DNA from: Streptomyces sp. NL15-2K
GTDB taxonomy: Bacteria; Actinomycetota; Actinomycetes; Streptomycetales; Streptomycetaceae
Assembly: GCF_030551255.1 (NCBI RefSeq)
Contig: NZ_CP130630.1
Location: 7,049,501-7,113,500 of the forward strand
DNA: 64,000 nt
Direction: 5' to 3'
The notes under the pieces: model-generated
What the model was told of the DNA's origin: nothing
The model's database searches: none
The model's input: only the letters and a program-made list of their open reading frames with translations
Shown: piece after piece, positions 1 to 8,893 of the stretch
Layout of the letters: every line of letters begins with the position of its first letter
How positions within the stretch are numbered: position 1 is the stretch's first letter
Position numbers and translations under genes: made by a program

Positions 1-2
1 CC

Positions 3-1400
3 GTAAGGCAGCAGGCCACCGACACCGTGAGCGGCATCGAGCAGCAGGCCACCGGTACGGTCGCGGGCGTCCCCGGCACCGTCACGCCGGTCGTGCAGCA
101 GACGGCGGACGCGGCCGTGCCGCCGGTGGTCGGCACCGCGGCGCACGGCGTGCTGCCGGTCGCCGGCCAGGCGGTGGCGGGCATCGTCCCGGTCGCCGAG
201 GGCACCGTCGCCGGGGTCGTGCCCGCCGCCCACCACACGGTGCACGGCGTGACACCCGTCGCCACCGGCACTGTGCACGGCGTAGCGCCCGTCGCCGCTG
301 GCACTGTGCACGGCGTAGCGCCCGTCGCCGCTGGCACTGTGCACGGCGTAGCGCCCGTCGCCGCTGGCACTGTGCACGGCGTAGCACCCGTCGCCGCTGG
401 CGCCGTGTACGGCGTAGCACCCATCGCCACCGGCGCCGTCACCGGCGTAGCGCAGACCGCCGGGCACACCGCCCACGCCGCGACCGCGCTGGCGTACGGC
501 GTCGTTGCCGACGTCCAGCCCGTCGCCGATGGCGTCGTCCAGGGAGTCCAGCCGGTGGCCGATGGCGTCGTCCAGGGTGTGCAGCCGGTCGCCGGTGGTG
601 TCGTCCAGGGTGTGCAGCCGGTGGCGGCCGCGGCCGTGGGCGGTGTTCAGCCGGTCGCCGCCGGCGCCGTCACCGACGTACAGGCCGTCGTCGGCCACGC
701 CGCCACCGGGGTCACCCCGGTCGCGAACGGTGTCGTCGCGGACGTCCCCTCGTACGCCACCTCGTACGCCACCGGTCTCGTCGGCCAGGTCGCCGACGAC
801 ACCACGGCCGCCGTACTGCCGCCCGTCGCGAACACCGCCGTGCACGGTGTGGTGCCCGTCGCCGGGCAGGCCGTCGCGGACGCGGGCGGGTCGGCGTACG
901 GCGTCGTGGGTGATGTGCGGCCCTTCGCGGGCGGGATCGCCGACTCCGTCCCGCCGCTCGCGTACGGCGTGGCCGGTCACACGACCGACCTGGCGTACGG
1001 CGTCACGAGCGAGGTGGCGCCGTTCGCGCACGGAGTCAACGGTGCCGTCCGGCCCGTCGTCGACACCGTCACCGAGACCGTCCAGCCGGTCGCCCAGGGC
1101 GTCGGCGGCAGCGCCACCGCGCTGGCGTACGGCGTCACGGACGACGTGCGGCCCTTCGCGGGCGGGGTCGTCGGCGAGGCCGCCCCGTTCGCGTACGGCG
1201 TCGGCGGCCAGGTCGCGCCCTTCGCCGAGGACGTGACCGGAACCGTCCGGGCCACGACGGGCCCGCTGGCCGGCCACGCCGTCACCGGCGGCGAGGGCGT
1301 CGCCGAGTCGATCACCCCGGCCTACGTGCGGGACGTACAGAACGCGCAGGCCGTGCAGAACGTGCAGAACGTGCACTACGGCAGCACGTACAGCATCTGA
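3..1400 (+). CDS. Ala/Val-rich repeat protein, C-terminal part (5' end outside window)
   Basis: The frame is open to the left edge, and the codons before the first possible start (GTG at 27) continue the same pattern, so this is the C-terminal part of a longer gene. The protein is built almost entirely of ~11-residue units of the type GxVxGVxPVA. I see no Lys, Cys or Trp and few charged residues. Only the last ~35 residues leave the pattern, ending VHYGSTYSI. No known domain or catalytic motif is visible, and the N-terminus that would show a signal peptide is missing. The regular Val/Pro spacing suggests an extended or fibrous, possibly surface, protein, but that is inference. The stop codon lies inside a 14-bp tandem duplication. 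Confidence 0.75.
   Translation, partial: VRQQATDTVSGIEQQATGTVAGVPGTVTPVVQQTADAAVPPVVGTAAHGVLPVAGQAVAGIVPVAEGTVAGVVPAAHHTVHGVTPVATGTVHGVAPVAAGTVHGVAPVAAGTVHGVAPVAAGTVHGVAPVAAGAVYGVAPIATGAVTGVAQTAGHTAHAATALAYGVVADVQPVADGVVQGVQPVADGVVQGVQPVAGGVVQGVQPVAAAAVGGVQPVAAGAVTDVQAVVGHAATGVTPVANGVVADVPSYATSYATGLVGQVADDTTAAVLPPVANTAVHGVVPVAGQAVADAGGSAYGVVGDVRPFAGGIADSVPPLAYGVAGHTTDLAYGVTSEVAPFAHGVNGAVRPVVDTVTETVQPVAQGVGGSATALAYGVTDDVRPFAGGVVGEAAPFAYGVGGQVAPFAEDVTGTVRATTGPLAGHAVTGGEGVAESITPAYVRDVQNAQAVQNVQNVHYGSTYSI
235..432 (+). repeat. 33-bp in-frame tandem repeat
   Basis: About six copies of a 33-bp unit encode GTVHGVAPVAA-type units. The copies at 268-300, 301-333 and 334-366 are identical or nearly so, and the flanking copies are diverged. 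A second, more diverged 33-bp family encoding GVVQGVQPVA units follows at about 512-640. The near-identity of the central copies points to recent expansion by slippage or unequal recombination. Confidence 0.9.
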
Positions 1401-1418
1401 CCGCCAGCATCTGACCGC
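1391..1418 (+). repeat. 14-bp tandem duplication spanning a stop codon
   Basis: Two perfect copies of CAGCATCTGACCGC occupy 1391-1404 and 1405-1418. The first copy holds the last codons and TGA of the repeat-protein gene. The second is non-coding. Three 13-bp copies of GGCACACAGCCGT (the last with one change) follow at 1424-1462. Confidence 0.9.
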
Positions 1419-1904
1419 AGCGCGGCACACAGCCGTGGCACACAGCCGTGGCACACAGCCGCGGCACGTCGCCGCCGCTGCGGACAACCGGCTCCCTGAG
1501 GCCGCAGGCCCGGACGGCCGAACGCCATCGGCTCGTCCGGCCGAAACCTCATGGATGGGGTCGGGTGGTCCCCATTGGGGTGGGGATCACTCGTCCCGCA
1601 CCCCCTGTACCCCTCGTACAGGGGCTGCTCAACGGGCCTCACCGGGTCAACCCCAGCCCGGTGAGGCCCCTCACATGCGGCACCCCGTGCCAGGGAACTC
1701 GGCATCATGTGACAGGTATCACCGCTCAGGTGTGACCCGCGATTTAGAGGCCCCCCGCAAGCAGCGATAACCTGCGAGACGGACATGCCGCGCGCTCGGA
1801 CACCGTGTGCGCCTCCCTTGTGACAGACAGCGGACGTCACGTTGCCCTCGCGGCACGCCCACGCAGACAACGAACCGCGAGATCACTGATAGGGACGGAA
1901 GCGC
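1401..1904. other. 504-bp intergenic region upstream of sucC
   Basis: No gene is credible here. From left to right it holds the duplicated stop region and 13-bp direct repeats, a 9-bp perfect inverted repeat CCCCTGTAC/GTACAGGGG (1602-1624), a strong 13-bp stem (1634-1669, listed separately) and about 235 bp of sucC leader. The sucC GTG at 1905 is preceded by AGGGACGGAAG, an adequate ribosome binding site. I could not pick a convincing -10/-35 pair. Imperfect TCACC/GGTGTGA half-sites near 1710-1737 might be an operator, but they are weak. Confidence 0.6.
1634..1669. terminator. 13-bp perfect stem-loop, terminator-like
   Basis: GGGCCTCACCGGG (1634-1646) pairs perfectly with CCCGGTGAGGCCC (1657-1669) across a 10-nt loop. 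It has no U-tract, as is usual for Streptomyces hairpin terminators. It probably ends transcription from the repeat-protein gene before the sucC promoter region. Confidence 0.65.
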
Positions 1905-3083
1905 GTGGACCTGTTCGAGTACCAGGCGAGGGACCTCTTCGCCAAGCACGATGTACCGGTGCTGGCCGGTGAAGTCATCGACACGCCTGAGGCGGCCCGC
2001 GCAGCCACTGAGCGCCTCGGTGGCAAGTCCGTCGTCAAGGCCCAGGTGAAGGTCGGCGGCCGTGGCAAGGCCGGTGGCGTGAAGCTCGCCGCCACCCCGG
2101 ACGAGGCCGTCGCCCGCGCGACGGACATCCTCGGCATGGACATCAAGGGCCACACGGTCCACAAGGTGATGCTCGCCGAGACGGCCCCGGAGATCCTGGA
2201 GGAGTACTACGTCTCCTTCCTCCTCGACCGTGCCAACCGCACCTTCCTCTCCATCGCCTCCGTCGAGGGCGGCATGGAGATCGAGGAGGTGGCGGCCACC
2301 CGTCCGGACGCCGTCGCCAAGACGCCGATCGACGCCAACGAGGGTGTGACCGAGGAGAAGGCCCGCGAGATCGTCGCGGCCGCCAAGTTCCCGGCCGACG
2401 TCGCCGACAAGATCGTGAACGTCCTCGTCAAGCTGTGGGACACCTTCATCAAGGAGGACGCCCTCCTCGTCGAGGTCAACCCGCTGGCCAAGGTCGCCTC
2501 CGGTGACGTCATCGCCCTCGACGGCAAGGTCTCCCTCGACGAGAACGCCGAGTTCCGTCAGCCGGAGCACGAGGCCCTCGCGGACAAGGACGCGGCCAAC
2601 CCGCTCGAGGCCGCCGCCAAGGAGAAGAACCTCAACTACGTCAAGCTCGACGGCGAGGTCGGCATCATCGGCAACGGCGCGGGTCTCGTCATGAGCACCC
2701 TGGACGTCGTCGCGTACGCCGGTGAGGCGCACGGTGGCGTCAAGCCCGCCAACTTCCTCGACATCGGCGGCGGCGCCTCCGCGCAGGTCATGGCGAACGG
2801 CCTGGAGATCATCCTGGGCGACCCGGACGTCAGGTCCGTCTTCGTCAACGTCTTCGGCGGCATCACCGCCTGCGACGAGGTCGCCAACGGCATCGTCCAG
2901 GCCCTGGAGCTCCTCAAGTCCAAGGGCGAGGACGTCACCAAGCCGCTGGTCGTCCGGCTGGACGGCAACAACGCCGAACTGGGTCGTCAGATCCTCTCCG
3001 ACGCCAACCACCCGCTGGTGCAGCGCGTGGACACCATGGACGGCGCGGCCGACAAGGCCGCCGAGCTCGCGGCCGCGAAGTAA
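1905..3083 (+). CDS. sucC: Succinyl-CoA synthetase (ADP-forming), beta subunit
   Basis: This is the beta subunit of the TCA-cycle enzyme that converts succinyl-CoA, phosphate and NDP to succinate, CoA and NTP. It is 392 aa, the family's usual size. It opens [15 protein letters not shown], the classic start of the ATP-grasp domain, and retains the glycine-rich segment [12 protein letters not shown]. The C-terminal CoA-ligase domain carries [12 protein letters not shown] and NVFGGIT. The GTG start fits both the ribosome binding site and the family N-terminus. sucD follows 23 bp downstream on the same strand, and the two products form the alpha-beta enzyme. No truncation or odd residue is seen. 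Confidence 0.98.
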   Translation: MDLFEYQARDLFAKHDVPVLAGEVIDTPEAARAATERLGGKSVVKAQVKVGGRGKAGGVKLAATPDEAVARATDILGMDIKGHTVHKVMLAETAPEILEEYYVSFLLDRANRTFLSIASVEGGMEIEEVAATRPDAVAKTPIDANEGVTEEKAREIVAAAKFPADVADKIVNVLVKLWDTFIKEDALLVEVNPLAKVASGDVIALDGKVSLDENAEFRQPEHEALADKDAANPLEAAAKEKNLNYVKLDGEVGIIGNGAGLVMSTLDVVAYAGEAHGGVKPANFLDIGGGASAQVMANGLEIILGDPDVRSVFVNVFGGITACDEVANGIVQALELLKSKGEDVTKPLVVRLDGNNAELGRQILSDANHPLVQRVDTMDGAADKAAELAAAK

Positions 3084-3106
3084 GGGATCAAGGGACTCAG
3101 ACCACC

Positions 3107-3991
3107 ATGGCTATCTTCCTCAACAAGGACAGCAAGGTCATCGTCCAGGGCATGACCGGTGCCACGGGCATGAAGCACACCAAGCTCATGCTGGCCGACG
3201 GCACGAACATCGTCGGTGGCGTGAACCCCCGCAAGGCGGGCACGTCGGTCGACATCGACGGCAACGAGATCCCGGTCTTCGGCACGGTCGCCGAGGCGAT
3301 CGAGAAGACGGGCGCGAACGTATCCGTCCTCTTCGTGCCGCCGGCCTTCGCCAAGGCCGCCGTGGTCGAGGCGATCGACGCCGAGATCCCGCTCGCGGTC
3401 GTCATCACCGAGGGCATCGCCGTCCACGACTCGGCCGCGTTCTACGCGTACGCCGTGTCGCAGGGCAACAAGACCCGCATCATCGGTCCGAACTGCCCGG
3501 GCCTGATCACCCCCGGTCAGTCGAACGCCGGCATCATCCCGGGCGACATCACCAAGCCGGGCCGTATCGGCCTGGTGTCGAAGTCCGGCACGCTGACGTA
3601 CCAGATGATGTACGAGCTGCGTGACATCGGCTTCTCGTCGGCCGTCGGCATCGGTGGCGACCCGGTCATCGGGACGACCCACATCGACGCCCTCGCCGCG
3701 TTCGAGGCCGACCCCGACACCGACCTGATCGTGATGATCGGTGAGATCGGCGGCGACGCCGAGGAGCGGGCCGCGGCCTTCATCAAGGAGAACGTGAAGA
3801 AGCCGGTCGTCGGCTACGTCGCGGGCTTCACCGCGCCCGAGGGCAAGACCATGGGTCACGCGGGCGCGATCGTCTCCGGGTCGTCCGGTACGGCCGCCGC
3901 GAAGAAGGAGGCCCTCGAGGCCGCCGGCGTCAAGGTGGGCAAGACGCCGACCGAGACGGCGAAGCTCGCGCGTGAGCTTCTCGCCGGCTGA
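3107..3991 (+). CDS. sucD: Succinyl-CoA synthetase (ADP-forming), alpha subunit
   Basis: Alpha subunit, 294 aa, starting [18 protein letters not shown], which is the CoA-binding Rossmann domain. The phosphohistidine motif GHAGAIVSG near residue 250 holds the catalytic His that is phosphorylated during the reaction. [11 protein letters not shown] and [14 protein letters not shown] are typical of the family. It is the second gene of a two-gene operon with sucC and is followed by a strong convergent terminator. The ATG start has a modest AAGGGACT ribosome binding site. Confidence 0.98.
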   Translation: MAIFLNKDSKVIVQGMTGATGMKHTKLMLADGTNIVGGVNPRKAGTSVDIDGNEIPVFGTVAEAIEKTGANVSVLFVPPAFAKAAVVEAIDAEIPLAVVITEGIAVHDSAAFYAYAVSQGNKTRIIGPNCPGLITPGQSNAGIIPGDITKPGRIGLVSKSGTLTYQMMYELRDIGFSSAVGIGGDPVIGTTHIDALAAFEADPDTDLIVMIGEIGGDAEERAAAFIKENVKKPVVGYVAGFTAPEGKTMGHAGAIVSGSSGTAAAKKEALEAAGVKVGKTPTETAKLARELLAG

Positions 3992-4012
3992 GCGGTTTCT
4001 CAGCTGAGGTTG

Positions 4013-4045
4013 GTGGGCCCGTACCCCTTGTCGGGGCGGGCCCAC
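4013..4045. terminator. Bidirectional terminator between sucD and the convergent regulator
   Basis: GTGGGCCC (4013-4020) pairs with GGGCCCAC (4038-4045). An inner CCCC/GGGG pair extends the stem around a TTGTC loop. It lies 22 bp after the sucD stop and about 65 bp before the end of the convergent minus-strand gene, so it can serve both. Confidence 0.8.
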
Positions 4046-4076
4046 TGGCATTTCGGCCGGCGGTGGGCGGTCTCGT

Positions 4077-4126
4077 TCCTTGGCCTACTCCAGCAACGGA
4101 ATCCTTGGCCTACTCCACCAACGGAA
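4077..4126. repeat. 25-bp tandem duplication covering the 3' end of a gene
   Basis: Two 25-bp copies (4077-4101 and 4102-4126) of TCCTTGGCCTACTCC plus the next ten bases differ at a single base. The right copy contains the last codons and the stop (4110-4112) of the minus-strand regulator. The left copy is a non-coding duplicate of that 3' end. Confidence 0.9.
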
Positions 4127-5213
4127 CCAGTCTCTCCGGCCCGCTCACCATCTCCTTCCGCAGCTTGGCCCGCAGTTTCAGCTCCGCCTCCGACAGCGCC
4201 CCCGGCGCCGTCCGCGGCGGCACGCCCCGCACCGTCTCGCCTGGCGGCAACGACGGCTCGTAGTGCGTCGGCGCCGTCCGCAGCGTCAGCGCCGTCGTGC
4301 CGATCAGGGCGACGGTGAAGGCGATGGCGGCCCGCGTCCAGAAGCGCGCCCTGCGCTCGCTGCCCGCCCGTACCGTCGGCGGCCTGGCGGTACGCAGCCG
4401 TTTCGCGGAGGCGAGTTCCTCCAGCCGCTGGTGCAACTCGGAAGGGTCCGCCAGTTCCGGCAGGCGCGCGGCGATCGTCTCCCGCGCGTGCAACAGACGG
4501 TTCGCGGTCGCCGGTGTGCTCGCCTCCGTCTCCGCCGCGGTCTCGGGCAGGTCGAGGCCTACACCGTCGTACAGCACGAGCGTGCGGCGCTGCCACGGCG
4601 GGAGTGTCAGGAGTACGTTCAGCAGAGCGCGGTCGGCGGCGTCGGCGGGCGGTGGTTCGGGGCGCCGGTGGCGCAGGCGGAAGCGGTGCCAGGGGGCCAC
4701 GGCGCACTCGTACGCCGTGGCCCGCACCCAGCCCGCCGGGTCGGGGTCGCGGGCCACCTCGGGCCAGCGCTGCCAGGCGAGTTGGAAGGCGCGCTCGACC
4801 GACGCGCAGGCGAGTCCGCACCGCCCGGTGAGGAGGTACGTCTGCCGTACGAGGGCGGGGGCGCAGAACGCGTAGAGGGCGTCGAAGGCCTGATCGGGCG
4901 TCAGGAGGGAGGCGGGCGTGGGTCCGTCCGAGGTGGGCGTGGATCCGTCCTGACGTACTCGTACTCTCACTTCCGCTGGCGCCGACGGCCACTCCTGAGG
5001 TGTCTTCGCGGCCTTCGCCAGCTCGGCCAGCAGCCGCGCATACGCCTCGCGTTTGCGGCCGCGCGGTGTCGTACAGCCGGTCTCCCACCCGCGTACCGTC
5101 TCGCGCGCGACACCCAACCGCGCCGCGACCTGAGCCTGCGTCAACGACCCGGCCTCGCGCAGGCGTCGGCGCTCGTTGGGCGGAGGGAGCGGGGTCGCAG
5201 GACTCTCGGTCAC
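4110..5213 (-). CDS. XRE helix-turn-helix / sigma-70-like / membrane-anchored regulator
   Basis: 367 aa. The GTG start at 5213 is chosen because GAAGGGGC lies a good distance before it and the protein then begins directly with an XRE-type HTH (residues ~15-65, SLTQAQVAARLGVARETV). Residues ~125-270 look like an ECF sigma factor: an alpha-helical region-2-like part (FDALYAFCAPALVRQTYLLTG) and a region-4-like part (LPPWQRRTLVLYDGVG, then LPETAAETEASTPATANRLL). One membrane segment lies at ~302-320 (AAIAFTVALIGTTALTL), followed by a ~45-residue tail. The order HTH, sigma-like, TM suggests a membrane-tethered transcription regulator, and its signal is unknown. It is transcribed divergently from the DUF6350 gene across 96 bp. 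I recognise no gene name. Confidence 0.75.
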   Translation of the reverse strand: MTESPATPLPPPNERRRLREAGSLTQAQVAARLGVARETVRGWETGCTTPRGRKREAYARLLAELAKAAKTPQEWPSAPAEVRVRVRQDGSTPTSDGPTPASLLTPDQAFDALYAFCAPALVRQTYLLTGRCGLACASVERAFQLAWQRWPEVARDPDPAGWVRATAYECAVAPWHRFRLRHRRPEPPPADAADRALLNVLLTLPPWQRRTLVLYDGVGLDLPETAAETEASTPATANRLLHARETIAARLPELADPSELHQRLEELASAKRLRTARPPTVRAGSERRARFWTRAAIAFTVALIGTTALTLRTAPTHYEPSLPPGETVRGVPPRTAPGALSEAELKLRAKLRKEMVSGPERLVPLVE

Positions 5214-5309
5214 CGGGCGCCCCTTCGTGCGAAAAGGTACATAAGCGTATATTGAGCGACACGTCGGGGGTTCGCTTGTTACGACGGGAAAGCGCGTGTC
5301 GTTGCGAGC

Positions 5310-6938
5310 ATGGCGTTCATGATCCAGACGACCGCCCCTCGCCCCCCGCTGCCGTCCCTGCACGCCCGGATGCGCGACCGGTCGCCCGGACTGGGCGCCG
5401 GCCTCCTGGGCGGCGCCCTCGCGGCGGGGCTGGGCCTCGGCGGGTTCGCCGCGCTCGTGATGCTGCTGTGGATCAGCTCGCCGTACCCCGACAGCGGGCT
5501 CGGCGGCGCGCTGCACGTCTCCGCGTCCCTGTGGCTGCTGGCGCACGGCGTCGAGCTGATCCGCACCGAGACGCTCTCCGGCGTTCCCGCGCCCGTGGGC
5601 GTCACCCCGCTGCTGCTGTTCGTCCTGCCGCTCTGGCTGGTGCACCGGGCGGCGCGGGACGCGGTCGACGGCGCTGACGCGGAGGACGAAGGGCGGCCAC
5701 CGGTGCCGGCCCGCACGGCGTGGACGGGCGTCGTCCTCGGCTACCTCGGCGTCGGCCTGCTCGCCGCGCTCTACGCCTCCGGTGGTGCGCTGCGGCCCTC
5801 GTGGGTGTGGACGGGGCTGTGCCTGCCGTTGGCGGTGGGAGGCGCGGCCGGGGTGGGGGTGTGGACGGCGTACGGCCATCCGCGCACCGCGCTGGACCGA
5901 GTGCTGCTCCTGATGCCGGAGGGAGTACGGCGTCTTGCCCCCGGGCCGGATGTGTGGGCTCGCGTCGGCACGGCCGCGCGGGCCGCTTGGGCCGGGGCGG
6001 CGGTGCTCGTCGGGGGTGGGGCGGGGCTGGTGGCGGTGTCGCTGGTGTGGCACGGGGATGCGGCGCGGGCGTCCTTCCTCCAGCTGACGGAGGGGTGGTC
6101 GGGGCGGGTCGCCGTGCTGCTGCTGTGTCTCGTGCTGGTGCCGAACGCGGCCGTGTGGGCGGCGGCGTATGCGCTCGGGCCGGGTTTCGCCCTCGGCGTC
6201 GGCCATGTGGTGACGCCGGTCGCCTCGGCGTCTGCGCCGCTGCTGCCGCCGTTTCCGCTGCTGGCGGCGGTGCCGGCCGGGGGTGCTGGCGTGCCGCCGC
6301 ATTGGATGGTGGCCGTGTTGGCGTTGGTGCCGGTGGTGGCTGCGGGCACGGTGGGGTGGTTCGTGGGGCGGGGGGCGGTGGGGGGAGCGGCCCCGGAGGA
6401 GGGGCGGGGAGCGGTCTGGTCGTGGGGGCGGACCGCTGGGGTCGCGGGGGTGGCGGCCGTGCTGTGTGCGGGGCTGGTCGCTTTGCTCGCCGCGTTGGCG
6501 GGTGGGCCGCTCGGGGTGGGGGTGCTGGTGCGATTCGGGCCGGTGTGGTGGGAGGTGGGGAGTGCGGTGTTGGGGTGGGTTGTGGTGGTGGGGGTTCCTG
6601 TGGCGGTGGGGGTGCGGGGGTGGGGTTGTCGAGTCCGCACCGCCCCCATCGGGGGGCTTCGGGTGACGGTCGGGAAGCCGCGGGGGGAAGTGGCGGGGGA
6701 TGGTGTGGGTGTGGGCGTTGATGCCGGTGGGCGGCGGGGGTGGGGGCGGTTGGCTTCGGTCGGTGGGTGGTTCTCTCGTCCGAAGGGCTCGGCGGGGTCG
6801 GCCTCGACGGCTACGGGGTCTACGCGGCCTACGCGGCCTACGGGCTCGGGTGTGACGTCCTACGTGCCATACGACGACGCTTCCGAGGCGTACGACTTCC
6901 TGCCGGTCGAGGGCGTGGAGCCGCCGGACGCTTCGTGA
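5310..6938 (+). CDS. DUF6350 (PerM-like) multi-pass membrane protein
   Basis: 542 aa with about ten hydrophobic segments separated by short loops and a hydrophilic, low-complexity C-terminal ~80 residues. It starts [13 protein letters not shown]; the ATG at 5319 is an alternative. Its position directly before purN-purH matches the mycobacterial arrangement in which the DUF6350 protein PerM, implicated in cell division and persistence, precedes purN. I therefore assign it to that family from topology and context, with no catalytic motif visible. The downstream half is exceptionally G-rich (runs of GGGG on the plus strand). It may take part in cell-envelope or division functions. Confidence 0.75.
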   Translation: MAFMIQTTAPRPPLPSLHARMRDRSPGLGAGLLGGALAAGLGLGGFAALVMLLWISSPYPDSGLGGALHVSASLWLLAHGVELIRTETLSGVPAPVGVTPLLLFVLPLWLVHRAARDAVDGADAEDEGRPPVPARTAWTGVVLGYLGVGLLAALYASGGALRPSWVWTGLCLPLAVGGAAGVGVWTAYGHPRTALDRVLLLMPEGVRRLAPGPDVWARVGTAARAAWAGAAVLVGGGAGLVAVSLVWHGDAARASFLQLTEGWSGRVAVLLLCLVLVPNAAVWAAAYALGPGFALGVGHVVTPVASASAPLLPPFPLLAAVPAGGAGVPPHWMVAVLALVPVVAAGTVGWFVGRGAVGGAAPEEGRGAVWSWGRTAGVAGVAAVLCAGLVALLAALAGGPLGVGVLVRFGPVWWEVGSAVLGWVVVVGVPVAVGVRGWGCRVRTAPIGGLRVTVGKPRGEVAGDGVGVGVDAGGRRGWGRLASVGGWFSRPKGSAGSASTATGSTRPTRPTGSGVTSYVPYDDASEAYDFLPVEGVEPPDAS

Positions 6939-6963
6939 GGTGGCCGGTGTTGTGGTTGCCGTA

Positions 6964-7083
6964 GGGGCGTTTTTCGCCCCCTCCGCCCCTTCCCGTCCCG
7001 ACCCTGGGGGCTGCCGCCCCCAGACCCCCGCTGTCGGCCCTGAACGGGCCTCGTCCTCAAACGCCGGACGGGCTGGATCCAGC
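6964..7083. repeat. Streptomyces-type intergenic hairpin element, terminator-like
   Basis: Four short inverted repeats lie in a row: GGGGCG/CGCCCC around TTTTT (6964-6980), CTGGGGGC/GCCCCCAG around TGCC (7004-7023), GGCCC/GGGCC (about 7036-7050) and CGTCC/GGACG (about 7052-7070). The wording CCTCAAACGCCGGACGGGCT is familiar to me as an element repeated between many Streptomyces genes, though that is recall and not a search. It separates two convergent genes and probably terminates both. Confidence 0.7.
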
Positions 7084-7106
7084 GGGCCGGTGTCGCGAGG
7101 TTGTCG

Positions 7107-7904
7107 TCAGTTGTTCGTCCCCAACAGCCCCCGCAGCTCCTTCGGCAGAAGGTCCGTGCAGGCCTGTTTCGACTCGTTCGTGAGGGCGTCGTTCGTGCAG
7201 GTGTAGTAGTCGCTGTAGACCAGCTTCGCGGTGAAGCCCGCGGCGACCAGGGCGATGGCCAGGGACGCCGTGACCAGGCCGCTGACCGCGGCGGTGGTCT
7301 GGGGGCGGGCGTTCCGGGCGGGGGCCGGGGTGTCGGGGTCGGGGGTGCGGGGCTTGGTGCGCAGGGCGCTGATGCCCCAGTACAGGGCCAGCGCGCCGAG
7401 CAGCAGCGCCACGTACGGCCAGCTGAAGAGCGCGAAGAAGAAGGCCCACATGCCGCACAGCAGGGCGAACCGCGCGTGGCGCTGAGCGGGATCCGTCGGG
7501 TCCCAGCGCATGCCCGTGCCCTGGCCGCCGCCCTGGCCGCCCTCGGGACCGCCGCCCGGCCCGCCCCCGCCGCCCGGACGCTCGCCGAAGCCGCCGGGGG
7601 AACGGCCGGGCTGCCGGTCGCTCCACTGGCTGCCCCACGGAGAACGGCCGCCGTCACCCTGGCCGTCCTGCGAGCCGTCGGAGTCCTCGCCGCCGTTCGT
7701 CGGGCGGCGCGGCTGCCACGGGCGGTCCGGCGTGCCCTCGGGCGGGGGCGCGAACGGGTTGTCGTCCTCCTTCGCCCCGCCCCGCTCGCCGCCGGGTGCG
7801 TCCGGAGGTGAGGTGGGGCGCTCCCGCAGCAGCACGCCGCTGTGCTCCCCTCCCTGCACCGACTGTGGGGGGAGCGTGAGGAGTCGCAGGCTGCGGTCCG
7901 GCAT
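7107..7904 (-). CDS. Gly/Pro-rich membrane protein, unknown function
   Basis: 265 aa. The ATG at 7904 is preferred over the TTG one codon upstream. Residues 1-130 are a hydrophilic Gly/Pro/Asp-rich region ([19 protein letters not shown]). Two hydrophobic hairpin segments follow ([32 protein letters not shown] split by short turns), then a third ([21 protein letters not shown]), then a short extracellular tail with two Cys ([16 protein letters not shown]) that could form a disulphide. The layout resembles the many DUF4190-like membrane proteins of actinobacteria, but I cannot name a family with certainty. It is convergent with the DUF6350 gene and divergent from purN. Confidence 0.7.
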   Translation of the reverse strand: MPDRSLRLLTLPPQSVQGGEHSGVLLRERPTSPPDAPGGERGGAKEDDNPFAPPPEGTPDRPWQPRRPTNGGEDSDGSQDGQGDGGRSPWGSQWSDRQPGRSPGGFGERPGGGGGPGGGPEGGQGGGQGTGMRWDPTDPAQRHARFALLCGMWAFFFALFSWPYVALLLGALALYWGISALRTKPRTPDPDTPAPARNARPQTTAAVSGLVTASLAIALVAAGFTAKLVYSDYYTCTNDALTNESKQACTDLLPKELRGLLGTNN

Positions 7905-8263
7905 CAAGAGAGCGTCTTCCCCTTGTGGATATGACTGGATTACGACTGGGTATGACTGAATCCGGCTGGATTACGGCTGTATTAGGGCTGTATTAGGGCT
8001 GGATTCGACTGGTGGATACGAACTTCTGGCTTGAGCTGTCACTGCGTGAACGCACCACACACCGACCGCGTTCCCGAGCCCGCTCGTCGCAGACGCTACC
8101 TTCCGGCCACGCCCCCGTCCCGTGGGGGCCGCCCGGTGTGCCGGTATCGTTGCTGACGGTCGGCCGCTTCGTAGACTTCCCCGTATCCCGGGGCGCGAAG
8201 CATTCGTATGAAGATACATATCGTCGGCCGTGCTGAACCGCTACCCCGAGAAAGGTCCCCACC
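7905..8263. other. 359-bp divergent intergenic region upstream of purN
   Basis: It holds an array of related short words, GGATTACGACTGGG/GGCTGTATTAG, at about 7927-8020. This includes two perfect 11-bp copies of GGCTGTATTAG at 7975-7996. A GCCCCC/GGGGGC hairpin lies at 8111-8129. The purN GTG at 8264 has AAAGG as ribosome binding site. The AT-rich stretch ATGAAGATACATAT (8208-8221) is a plausible -10 area for purN. I looked for a ZTP riboswitch here and found none. Confidence 0.55.
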
Positions 8264-8893
8264 GTGGCCGCCAAGCCCGTGGCCAAGCGCCTCGTCGTGC
8301 TGGTCTCCGGATCCGGTACGAATCTGCAGGCGCTGCTCGACGCCATCGCCGCCGCAGGCCCCGAGGCCTACGGCGCCCAGATCGTGGCCGTCGGCGCGGA
8401 CCGAGAGGGCATCGAAGGGCTCGCCCGCGCCGAGCGCGCCGGGATCCCCACCTTCGTCCGCAAGGTGAAGGACTACGGGAGCCGGGACGAGTGGGACGCG
8501 GCCCTCGCCGAGGCCGTCGCCGCCCACGAGCCCGACCTCGTCGTGTCCGCCGGGTTCATGAAGATCGTGGGGAAGGAATTCCTGGCGCGGTTCGGTGGGC
8601 GGTTCGTCAACACCCACCCCGCCCTTCTCCCCAGTTTCCCGGGAGCCCACGGCGTCCGCGACGCGCTCGCGTACGGCGCCAAGGTCACCGGCTGCACCGT
8701 CCACTTCGTCGACGACGGCGTCGACACCGGGCCGATCATCGCTCAGGGCGTGGTCGAGGTCCGGGACGAGGACGACGAGAGCGCTCTGCACGAGCGCATC
8801 AAGGAAGTCGAGCGAAGCCTGCTCGTCGATGTCGTGGGGCGGCTCGCCCGCAACGGCTATCGCATTGAGGGACGAAAGGTAGTTATCCAGTGA
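8264..8893 (+). CDS. purN: Phosphoribosylglycinamide formyltransferase (GAR transformylase)
   Basis: Transfers the formyl group of 10-formyl-THF to GAR in step 3 of purine synthesis. It is 209 aa, normal for PurN. The phosphate loop [17 protein letters not shown] lies near the N-terminus. The catalytic region contains the hallmark [13 protein letters not shown] with its active-site His. Farther on, [16 protein letters not shown] carries the conserved Asp. The GTG start fits the ribosome binding site. The stop overlaps the purH start by 4 bp (GTGA), so the two are translationally coupled. Confidence 0.97.
   Translation: MAAKPVAKRLVVLVSGSGTNLQALLDAIAAAGPEAYGAQIVAVGADREGIEGLARAERAGIPTFVRKVKDYGSRDEWDAALAEAVAAHEPDLVVSAGFMKIVGKEFLARFGGRFVNTHPALLPSFPGAHGVRDALAYGAKVTGCTVHFVDDGVDTGPIIAQGVVEVRDEDDESALHERIKEVERSLLVDVVGRLARNGYRIEGRKVVIQ

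Noticed and set aside
1719..3011. 430-aa open frame antisense to sucC
   Set aside because: It has the Asp/Gly/Leu/Arg-rich composition typical of an antisense shadow in high-GC DNA. sucC on the other strand is unmistakable.
7905..8263. ZTP riboswitch upstream of purN
   Set aside because: None of the conserved blocks (CGTGACTGG, GGGGAGCG, CGCCTGGGC) could be found in order.
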